Below the pieces are notes generated by a model. That model was not told the origin of the DNA. It ran no database searches and saw nothing but the letters and a program-made list of their open reading frames with translations. A program made the translations under genes and the position numbers. A stretch of DNA of 64,000 bases from Gyrodactylus bullatarudis (lineage: Eukaryota > Platyhelminthes > Monogenea > Gyrodactylidea > Gyrodactylidae), in contig SSNU01000030.1 of the NCBI GenBank assembly GCA_012064415.1, forward strand, positions 106,980 through 170,979. Direction: 5' to 3'. Shown here in pieces: positions 24,801-34,400 of this stretch. How positions within the stretch are numbered: position 1 is the first letter of the stretch; each line of letters opens with the position of its first letter.

Positions 24801-25732
24801 ATGTCACGTGTCTCACCCCTCCTCAATGATTCCCTTGAGTAAGAGACAAATTTGATTTAAATTATTCACTCCCTTCTAACTGGAAGAATGCTTTAATTAA
24901 TTTTTAGATTAAAACGTCGAAAATATCTCACTGAATGGTTGCCAATGTTCCCATTAGTCTTTTACCGTTGGTTCCTGAATGAATTTCCTGATCCCAGTTT
25001 CTGGTACAATGCAAGAGAATGTTATCGTCGTTCGAGCGCTGTCATGAGCATGGTTGGTTATGTTTTGGGTCTGGGGGATCGGCATACTGAAAATATCCTC
25101 ATGGACTCCTCTTCAGGCTATCTGGTTCATGTTGATTTTAGTTGTGTTTTCAACACGGGCCTCACTCTTTTATGGCCAGAACGCGTCCCTTTCAGACTCA
25201 CACGGAATATGACTCATGCTATGGGGGCCCTCGGTCATCATGGAACTTTTAGAGTTTGTTGTGAAGTAACCATGGCAATGTTACGTAGAAAAGTTGATCC
25301 TATATCTGCTGTTTTCAAGCCAATCTACTATGACGCTCTTGTAGAAGAGGGCGGGCTTAATTTTGCATCAAAGGCCGCTAGAGAACAGAGCCTCGATGCT
25401 AGCCTTAGTAAGTATCGCTCATTAGCAATGATCCTTGAGATTTTTTCTAAAACTTTTTTAATCTTTTCATTTTTATAGAATTGAAAAAGAGCTCTAAAAC
25501 TTCCGATTCCTCTGACCCCCTGTGTCCGGAAAAGATTGCCAATGTTACTAGGGCAGCCTCAGAAAAGTTGAACAACATTGAACGTCGTCTTCTTGGGTAT
25601 ATTACAGAACATGATGATGTCAATCAACACATGACAATGTCCGTCAAGGGTCAAGTTGAAGAACTAATCTACGAGGCAACCGATGTCGACAGACTCTGTC
25701 AGATGTACAAAGGATGGATGCCGTTTTTCTAA
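9817..25732 (+). CDS. ATR: ATR checkpoint kinase (PIKK family), 29 exons
   Basis: DNA-damage/replication-stress Ser/Thr kinase. Exons: 9817-9851, 9879-10264, 10289-10430, 10460-11238, 11329-11955, 12014-12200, 12269-12701, 12766-12840, 13212-13301, 13357-13575, 13678-13917, 13947-14125, 14836-14907, 14966-16262, 16537-16753, 17540-17842, 18753-19046, 19107-19546, 19710-19951, 20661-21137, 22390-22801, 23216-23268, 23338-23371, 23925-24052, 24123-24420, 24515-24622, 24681-24838, 24908-25407, 25479-25732. Every junction keeps frame; total about 2892 aa (human 2644). N-terminal two thirds are HEAT-like helices. The FAT region includes AKAAYRCGNFTRSLINWE. Kinase lysine is in IIVAKPKDDCRKDCRLME, catalytic loop GLGDRHTENIL, metal-binding HVDFSCVF. 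The activation segment VPFRLTRNMTHAMG and FATC end LCQMYKGWMPFF identify ATR rather than ATM, mTOR or DNA-PK. Shortest introns are 24-29 nt; larger ones hold repeats. AATAAA at about 25748. Confidence 0.94.
17290..17510. repeat. Inverted repeat with degenerate hammerhead motif, ATR intron 15
   Basis: aattttgaatgaagtaagaag and ctcacatatagagat on the left recur inverted on the right (about 17440-17505). On the plus strand, CTGATGA (17425-17431), stem I TTACA/TGTGA and an ATAGAAATCTTTAT stem III are kept, but GAAA is changed to GATA, which should abolish cleavage. Same family as 40920-41080. Confidence 0.65.
17912..18183. repeat. Tandem duplication, two 136-bp units
   Basis: Units 17912-18047 and 18048-18183 look identical by eye. 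Each begins attttcataataaaattta and contains ttaggtcaatattagaattc, which is also the arm sequence of the neighbouring foldback. A shorter third start follows (tatataatgaaatttatta). All of it lies within ATR intron 16 (17843-18752). Confidence 0.9.
18262..18562. repeat. Foldback element, gaagaaggcgtg family
   Basis: The arms 18262-18384 and 18439-18562 are reverse complements with few mismatches and a 54-nt spacer. Arm contents in order: aaaattagttttataataaa, ttaggtcaatattagaattc, ccatggtcatccaaacgttt, gtcttcacacgccttcttca, gtggtacgacaagttt. Related copies are at 5200-5395 and 49690-50125. There is no ORF. It is probably the end structure of a larger, possibly Penelope-like, element, and lies inside an ATR intron. 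Confidence 0.85.
21200..21880. repeat. About 690-bp foldback element, copy 1, ATR intron 20
   Basis: The outer sequence aattgatatgaagttggaaa returns inverted at the right end (ttcatatcaacc). Internal inverted landmarks include ggtcattattcaaattccca with aatttgaaaaatgacc, and ttttattgatttgaaat with its complement. No ORF and no internal repeats: a non-autonomous foldback or MITE. A second long copy is at 31378-32072. Confidence 0.85.
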
Positions 25733-25884
25733 GAAAAATCAATCTGAAATAAATTTTTACACTATCGAAAATGACTATTTTTTCTCAAATAACTCAACAC
25801 TATCGAGCCGTCAGTGTACTTTGTCAAAATAATAAACTTTTCGAGACTGTTTTTGAATTTCAATATAAAAAAATGAATTATTAA

Positions 25885-26378
25885 TCAAGTAACTTGGAAA
25901 GTAACAAAAGATACAAATGTTAGAAAAGTAATGAAATAAATGGTAATTCCAATCGTAAGAAAAGGAGCTGAATTACATCCTTCCTTATTATTGCAATAAC
26001 AATAACGCATTAAAACTCTGTATGTTCCCATTCTCGTTGTGCACCATCTTCCCTGCTCCCAGCCGATTTCACCGTGTACTGCGCATTCTCTGAAATAACT
26101 CCTCGTCCAAACTCCATCAATGTACACTTTAAAAATTATTAATTTAACAAACTCTCTTGTTCAATTTTCACGCATCTGGTATAGTTCAGTCCGTCTTTTG
26201 GACAAGGAGTCAAAATAAGAGTTCTATTGTCAAAATAATCTGCACAGTTGGGCATTGTGAAGGAATTGCATTGATAACATTTAAGCTCATTACCGAAATC
26301 TAAAATATATTTTAATTATTTACCTAGAGGAGCAATGAGAGATATTCCTATGAATGATACTAGGAAATATGTTAACAT
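25885..26378 (-). CDS. Ly6/quiver-like GPI-anchored protein
   Basis: Exons 26378-26324, 26299-26153 and 26126-25885, with introns of 24 and 26 nt; about 147 aa. A hydrophobic signal peptide (residues 1-17) is followed by CYQCNSFTMPNCADYF, the opening of three-finger Ly6/quiver (sleepless) proteins. Ten cysteines (26, 29, 37, 51, 61, 82, 96, 110, 112, 118), a near-terminal CYCNNKEGCN, then a hydrophobic tail (about 124-147) suiting a GPI signal. NRT and NYT are possible N-glycosylation sites. The family modulates channels or receptors at the cell surface; the specific partner is unknown. The donor of intron 2 (GTTTGT) is weak but is also used elsewhere in this window. It ends 152 bp from the ATR stop, tail to tail. 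Confidence 0.85.
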
Positions 26379-26556
26379 TATTTTCTCATTTTCTACGATC
26401 AAAAAAGAGCTATTTACATAACTTAGTTAAATAAAACCAAAAACAGTAATAATTTAATTGTTTAAGTAATGTTGATTCTGTTGGGCAGAATTGAATATCT
26501 TTGAAAAACAATCATTTATTATCATGCCAAACAGCTAACTAAGTTAAATTGGTAGC

Positions 26557-27896
26557 TTATAAAATGGTTAAATATATATATATATATATATATATCATTT
26601 TTAAAGTATTGCCACTGATGATGCTTTGTGAAATGTACATATGGCCTTCAATATAATCTTTTTTCTTATTCCCAAAATTAATTAATATTTCAGATGATAA
26701 GGCATTAATAAAAATATTGGTAACAATACTAGTTGATTTAGCTTCAAGGATTTGGCAACCATAATACAATTCATAAATTTCAGATAATAAATAGTCTATA
26801 ATAATGCCACTCTTTTGGCACATTTCCAAAGCAATAAATTTAATTTTTACAAAAATAGGATAAATATTTCTAATAAAGGCGAAATCAGATTCATTTAAAA
26901 AGGGAAAATGAACACTAAAACTGCTAACAATAGTTTCAAAAACCTTTTTATATTCAATGAGTTTTTTTAAGACTGGCACAAGGGAATACCATCTTATTTG
27001 GGAATAATAAGAAGGAAAAATTATAGGGGAAAGGTTATTTTTGGTTGTAGCTATTTGGAACAATTCTCTGTCAAACTTGTTGATATTTTTCACAAAAATG
27101 ACAATTTTATCAATTATAGATGAAATACAATCAATAGAAAGAGCCTTAAGGATACATAGATTTAGTCTATGTGCAACGCAATGATCGTTGCTCTGATTTA
27201 TCAAGAGAGAAATTCTGGCAAAATCCATCATGTTAGAAGCCCCATCTGTACATGAATATCTATTCTTTATATTCATCATTGAAGGAAATTTTTTTACTAC
27301 TTCTTGTACAGCCGCTTCTAAAGTCTCCGACTTTTCATTTTTCACTTCGATGACATCAAGTATTGTGGTGAATACGGAAAATGTATCGTCAATAAAAAAG
27401 ATCCCTACGGCGAGAAAACTAAAGCAATTTGGACTTTTCCAACTGTCAAACACAAAAGTTGCTGTGGTTAGCCCTTTTTCTATTTGCTTTGCTAGAAATT
27501 TTTCCTTAAAATTAAAAATCAACTTACAATAAAAAAATTCCTAGCTTGACATAAATTACTCAAATTTTTAAGGATGGATTTTGAAGAATTGGTCCATTCT
27601 TCTGGAAAATTATTGTCAATCGACCTGTAAGATACTTTCGAGGTGGCAATGTAGCTTGAAGAGTCAAATGACTGTTTGGTATAGTCAAAAGCTTCTTTCA
27701 TCTTTGGATGAGTTCCTGTTGTCATCAAAATTTCGAAATCCATCGAATGAAAACTTTTAAGATGATTTTTAAAACCAGTTATACTGCATTTCCTAGCAGA
27801 AATTTTTTTGTTGCAAATTCTGCAACAAACACGTCCATTATCTAATGAATCGGCAAGTTTTCTGCATACATTTGTTTGCTTTCTTCCCATTATCAA
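26557..27896 (-). mobile_element. hAT-type transposase with BED finger, 3-prime truncated
   Basis: Exon A 27896-27528 and exon B 27504-26557 are joined by a 23-nt intron (GTAAGT...AAG) that preserves frame (FFI/EKF), giving about 438 aa. The N-terminal BED-type finger is C-RIC...F-NHL-SFH. The catalytic region contains FVFDSW, SCTDGASNM and CVAHRLNL, as in hAT transposases. The protein runs into a (TA)n tract (26573-26594) and lacks the C-terminal hAT dimerisation block, so it is truncated or recently rearranged. No stop codon or frameshift interrupts it otherwise. No clear terminal inverted repeats were found at either side. It could be a dying transposon or a co-opted gene. Confidence 0.75.
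26573..26594. repeat. (TA)n microsatellite
   Basis: Alternating ta tract at the truncated end of the hAT coding region; it encodes the IYIYIYIY run at the end of that frame. Confidence 0.95.
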
Positions 27897-28063
27897 TGTG
27901 TTGAATTATTTAAATAACATACGTGTGTTAAATTAAATAATGTAATTTAAGGGATTTGATTTGAATTGTCTATTAAATTAGAGAAATTTAATTAGTAACA
28001 AGAAGATGGAGTGGAAAATACCTTTCCAATAGCAATAAATTATGCAATAAGAGTACAAAGAGT

Positions 28064-28231
28064 TTATTTAGCATTCTTTTTTGAAGTGTTTTTATCATAA
28101 CCAACAATAAGATTTCTCAAGTCTTGGATTTCTTGTTTTGAAAACCGGGTTTCTGATGCTTCTAATTCATTAATATAAGTATGAAAATCATCATAGGAAA
28201 GTTCAATTGAGCTAAATGTTCTCGGCAACAT
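28064..28231 (-). CDS. 55-aa microprotein, possibly CDC26-like
   Basis: Uninterrupted ORF, ATG at 28231 and TAA at 28066-28064, with AATAAA overlapping the stop. The protein begins MLPRTFSSIELSYDDF and continues with an acidic, helix-favouring stretch and a Lys-rich end (NTSKKNAK). The MLxR....IEL..DD start resembles the N-terminus of the APC/C subunit CDC26, which folds into APC6; this is a weak, by-eye resemblance. It is divergent from the RGG protein gene with 231 bp between starts, an arrangement typical of a shared promoter. No function is claimed. Confidence 0.5.
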   Translation of the reverse strand: MLPRTFSSIELSYDDFHTYINELEASETRFSKQEIQDLRNLIVGYDKNTSKKNAK

Positions 28232-28462
28232 TGACTATTGGAGGTAGATGGAGTTATTATTTTATGAACTGATTTGTATCAATAATTGATAATCAATTCA
28301 AAAACTTTGATTGGTAATTTTTTAAAAATGAGCTTCGACGCAATCTATTATAACACAGATTAGAAACCTTTATACCTTTTGTTCAAAATTCTATTCCCTG
28401 TGTGAACAATTTGAAACTATTTTATGTGTGATTACATTTCTCATACTAACAATTCATATAAG
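28232..28462. promoter_or_regulatory. Presumed bidirectional promoter (microprotein / RGG gene)
   Basis: 231 bp lie between divergent start codons, AT-rich with no recognisable core element. The assignment rests on the gene layout only. Confidence 0.4.
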
Positions 28463-31400
28463 ATGTCCAAACAAAAGAAAGATGCTAGCAGGTAAATTAT
28501 CCATTTAATATTCCAGATATTTTCATTCGCCTGCTGTCAATTCTGGAAATCAACCGGATTTAAAAATGAATAAAAACGAGAACTCTTCTCTTTCAAATAA
28601 TCATTTACAGCATTCTCCAGATGGAAGTACTATCAGTTCCAACTCGAACAATTCTTCTTTTCATCGAACAAATCGTAATCATGAAACATTAGCCCACAGA
28701 AATTTCCGTGGAGGTCGTGGTGGTAGTTTCCGTGGTCATATGCATATAGATAAGTCCAGAATTAACCCAAGATTCGAACAAGGAAATAAAAAAATACAAG
28801 AATTTCTTGTCACTCGTATGTTATTAATTTTTAAACATCATTTTAAATTTTAGATTGGAAAAATTTCATTCGGGATTATCACATTCAGGAGACAATGGTT
28901 GGGGCTAAAAATGGCTGGAAGCGAAATAACTCTCCTGATATTTTGCCATCAAAATCCTCTACCAGTCCTATGTCAACTAGTTTTGACAGTAATCTTTCTT
29001 CGCCTATTGACAACAACAATTATACTAATAATAGTTCTGTACAAAATAATTTCACTTATCAAAATAACAATAGTTCGTCAATTAATAATCGAAACCCTAA
29101 AAGACAAACTGGAAATAATAGTTACTATAAATCCCCATCTCCATCACCAAATTCTCAAGCCACCTCCAATGCAAATCATTCACCATCATTTCAAAATCAT
29201 ACCAATAATGGGTCTTATAACATTTCAAATAATGGAAAGACCTCTTCCCTACCCAATAGTTCACCCCATCAAAACTCTCCTGCTCATTGGAATTCTAATG
29301 GCTACAATGGCTCCAAAAAAAATTATAATTGTAAGTGTTTTTGATTCTTTTCTTTCTTCAATATTCAATTGATAAAACTAGATTTTTCAGACAAACCTGA
29401 GAACTCAATCTAGCTACTTAGTAATACTTAGTATACTAAGTTAGTATACACCTCATTCAATATTGTAAATTAACCAAAAGAATCTCATGAATGTTTCCTT
29501 GACTTTGCTAAAAAAATTCAATTCTTAATCTAAAATCCGATTGAATTACATCGTAAAACCGAATTAGGCGCGTAAAGTCTATGAAAATCAACTTTTTGAT
29601 AAACATGGCCCCTATCAATTCATTGACCCGATAATCTTTTCTAATATTCTATAATCTGGTGTGCATAAAGACCAATATCTGTAATTATAACCTATTTTTG
29701 ACTGTATCTAAGATGAAATTTATAATCTTGATATACAAGGCAGACCTTTTGATCCTAATAAAAATGAATTTTATGTTCTTATCCTTACTCGGCTGAACTG
29801 ATATAAAAATCGATTCATGACCTTTTAAGGGGCTTGTAATAAAAAATGCTTCTCACTAGTTGAATCAATATTTGAAAATAACCGACTTTAGTATTATAAA
29901 ATCTTTCTTTTGTTCAGCCAACGCCAATAATAATGGCTATAATTCATGGGACAAAAATCATCATCACACCCATCATAATCACAAACGAAGTCCACATCAG
30001 CCATCCCAACCAATCAACAACAAGAGTGAGTTTCACATTTTCAAAATATCTAAGCTAATTTATAGAAACCGTGATTTAATTTACATTCGGACTTATACTT
30101 AAATTTACTCGCATAGAATCTATGAATCCTTCAATATAGACTAGAGAGTAGATTTCTTTTGCACTTTAATCATCATGTAAAGAGACTCATTAGATTGATG
30201 ATAGATATATTTCATTTTCAATATTACGAATAGACTTTTATGTTCTTATCATCATTATGTTGGTTAGTTCTGAGAGGTGCCACATACAATTCAAATTCTC
30301 AATTTCTTGAAGTTTTTATACTTTTAAAAAGAGAAAATTAGATGCCAAAACTTTTAGAGTAACGCTTAATTTTAAGCGAGATTCAGCCTATATAGGGTGA
30401 TTATACAAAGTCGTAAATTCTCAGTTATTACGCAGGTCTCAACACATCACCACACGATCTATTTTAAAATTTACACTAAACAAATCTCAAAAAGCTTCAT
30501 TATTGTTAAAATTTAGTTTTAATCTACTTATAAGTAGAAAATCGACTTTCTCTCAAGAGACCAAAAGAATCCTTATTTTATAGAATTCCCATTAGAATTT
30601 TATTTATAATCTTTATTAACCTCAATATTGGGAAGATGCATGAACTATAAATGGTTCTTGAGAAATAATTTCTTGTTTCAATTTTTTTAATAAACCTATT
30701 TCACCTCTCACTTAGACTATACATCAAACTCCTCTTCAAATTCTCCCAACCACAATGCCCATCACAGTTTGAACAAGTCCACTTCCTCTCCTTCTCATCA
30801 AACCCAATCAATGTCCAGTAATAATAATGTAGTCCCCTCTTTCACATCCCCCATCAACCAATTGAATAGTAGAAGTCACAGTCCCGCCTGTAGCTCATCA
30901 TCTACAACACCAAACAACAACAATACATCCATCAATAACTGTAATAATAGTAACAGTTCAATTGGTCAAACAAATAAAGACTCTCATTCTGGCCCGAGCA
31001 AGTCTTCTGGTAACGCCAGTATCTCATCAAAGTCATCACCTGATAAACCTCAACAGTCAGTACTACAGACTAACCAGAAGGATGGCCAGAGTATCACACG
31101 GAGTCTGCGGGAAGAGAATCGTCATTCAGAGAGTTGTGTAACTAGCTCAAATGGTCAATGTCCCATTGTTAATACCAACCAAATGGTTAACAAATCAGAG
31201 AATAGCAGTAGTACAACCCCCACTACTAATAATTCATCCTCAACCAATTCGACTTATGCCACAGCCAATAATAAGACACGACATCCATCAGCCAGCAGTA
31301 ATTCACTCACTGCCCTTTCCAGTGGCGGTGCCAGCATTGATAGAGGAGGTAATTTACTGAATTTATATTTTGATATAAAGCTAATTGATATGAAGTTAGA

Positions 31401-34400
31401 AATCTATGATTTTTACAGAAATCTCGATATTTTCATTAAGAATTCGAATTTGTTAAAATTTTCTGGAATCCTACTCATGCTGCTCACTTTTACCATTTGA
31501 AGAAAAAAAATCTGAAAAAAATTATTTTTATGAAAAATATGGTCATTTTTCAAATTCCCATTTGGCGCCAAAATCCCATTTTTTCGAACTTTGAGCTGAA
31601 AATTTTTATTGATTTGAAAGTTGGATGTTGATCAAAAGAAGTTTTTCAGGATTAAGATCAGAAAAGAAAACCAATTCAACTGAATCTGATCTTATGCTTA
31701 ACCTTATTATCGTTTGGGAGCGGAATTTCGATTTTTTGATCATTTTCACTACTTGAAAATCAATGAAATTTCGATAATTCAAATTCTCTCAAACATGGGG
31801 AAACTGTCGATAATTTGACGGCGCTATTCGGCTTTCTTGTCTAATCCTGATCCTGAAAATCAATTCTTGATCACTCTTCCACTTTCAAATCAATAAAAAT
31901 TTTCAGCTCAAAGTTCGAAAAATGGGATTTTGAAAAATGACCATATTTTTCATAAAAAAATTTGATTCAGAATTTTTTTCTTCAAATGGTAGGATTCCAG
32001 AAAATCTTGAACAAATTCGAATTCTTGATGAAAATATCAAGATTTCTGTAAAAATCTTCAACTTCATATAAACCAACTTTATTATTTTTGAAATGACTCT
32101 TTTGATTCTCAATGAAATAATCCAAGTTATTGTTAGCTATCTATAAGTTAACAAGTTTTTTAGTTTTCATTCTCTAACTAATGATAAAACAAGAGGTTGG
32201 CAAAATAATAGATTAAAAGTATTCAAATTTACTTGAAAATTTCTTGTCTGAAGAAATTTACACAGTTAAAATCAACTCGGTTTATAGTTATGACACTAAA
32301 GTTATAATGTCCAATCATTATTAGATCCTTAGCAAAAAAATAAAAATAGATATTTTCGAAATACCGTCCCATGTAGACTTAGTAGCAAATAAAATTTTGA
32401 GAAAAAGGAATTATCAATCCAATTGTTAACTTTGAAATTTTTTTTCTTCTGAATAGTATACCTTTTAAATTCGGAATAGCTCCATTCAACGTCACTTCAA
32501 GTGTTATAAAAGTCAGCACTCATACGTTTGTAAAGTTACCCTCAACAAATCCGATAGGAAAAGCTACACCAGATGGTCATGAAAATTCACTTCTTCCTAG
32601 TTTAGCTAGGTCTTCTATTTCTATAGTCAATTCACTAATGAAAATAGGTGATAATTCAATTACTGGATTTGGCGCTGCCCCACCCATACGAGAAACGAGT
32701 CCTTGTACTAATAAGGCAGGCGTCATCCAAAAATTGACAAAGATTGGTTCTACTACGGACTTTACGTGGAATTCGCGTCGTGAATATTTCTCCTCAACCT
32801 TGGTCAAGTCTCATCCACTAGAAAAATTGGTAGAAATTTTTTTTCTAGTTATTGGACCATGATTGCTGAAAATTTTAATCCAGAAGTCACTGTTCAATTT
32901 GGTTTGGCATCAATCGAGTCGAGAGATGAATTGAAGCAAGCTAGCTACTATCTTCCGAACGAATCCTATGTTGACCTGGAAATCTTTAATTCCAGTCTGA
33001 CATCTAAGTTACCAGTAACAGAGGATTTTTCTAAATCACTACTTCATCTTTTAAGTCATCAATGACTCATCATTTACGTCGTTATGATATGAGTGCTTTC
33101 TACACCAAGGGTTGGATACACATTTTTATGGATCTTGATGCTGACAGGTTCCATGTACCGCTAGGAACTCCCAGCCCGACTACTGGTTTATGTATCACAA
33201 GTATCGAGGATCTGCATGGCTAACCAAAGTGCCCTGATTTTCTGGGAAGATGAAGTCTGTTCTGATTTAGTTCCAGCTTTAGCTGTTCTTTCTACTTCAG
33301 GACAAATGTATTCTGGTGCGAAAGAAGAGCCACGTTCCAATTGCCTCAGATGGCCTCCTATCCCAATTTTATACATAGCTAAAAGAGAACCTCCTATTAG
33401 GTTGAGCGAAAAGTAATGGGATTTTGACTTTAATCAAAAATTTCTCTATCAAATCAAATATTATTTAAAACAATATGGGCACCAATAAATAGGAAATTTT
33501 TTCTTCTTTTTGTTTATCTAAAAATTTTATTCCAAAAATTTATAAGCATGAATTTATTANNNNNNNNNNNNNNNNNNNNNNNNNNNNNNNNNNNNNNNNN
33601 NNNNNNNNNNNNNNNNNNNNNNNNNNNNNNNNNNNNNNNNNNNNNNNNNNNNNNNNNNNNNNNNNNNNNNNNNNNNNNNNNNNNNNNNNNNNNNNNNNNN
33701 NNNNNNNNNNNNNNNNNNNNNNNNNNNNNNNNNNNNNNNNNNNNNNNNNNNNNNNNNNNNNNNNNNNNNNNNNNNNNNNNNNNNNNNNNNNNNNNNNNNN
33801 NNNNNNNNNNNNNNNNNNNNNNNNNNNNNNNNNNNNNNNNNNNNNNNNNNNNNNNNNNNNNNNNNNNNNNNNNNNNNNNNNNNNNNNNNNNNNNNNNNNN
33901 NNNNNNNNNNNNNNNNNNNNNNNNNNNNNNNNNNNNNNNNNNNNNNNNNNNNNNNNNNNNNNNNNNNNNNNNNNNNNNNNNNNNNNNNNNNNNNNNNNNN
34001 NNNNNNNNNNNNNNNNNNNNNNNNNNNNNNNNNNNNNNNNNNNNNNNNNNNNNNNNNNNNNNNNNNNNNNNNNNNNNNNNNNNNNNNNNNNNNNNNNNNN
34101 NNNNNNNNNNNNNNNNNNNNNNNNNNNNNNNNNNNNNNNNNNNNNNNNNNNNNNNNNNNNNNNNNNNNNNNNNNNNNNNNNNNNNNNNNNNNNNNNNNNN
34201 NNNNNNNNNNNNNNNNNNNNNNNNNNNNNNNNNNNNNNNNNNNNNNNNNNNNNNNNNNNNNNNNNNNNNNNNNNNNNNNNNNNNNNNNNNNNNNNNNNNN
34301 NNNNNNNNNNNNNNNNNNNNNNNNNNNNNNNNNNNNNNNNNNNNNNNNNNNNNNNNNNNNNNNNNNNNNNATTCGATGGCAGAAATGTCTTAATTCATCA

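Noticed and set aside
33548..34393. 281-codon open frame across the N run
   Set aside because: Artefact of undetermined bases; only the last residues are real sequence and in a different frame from the transposase.
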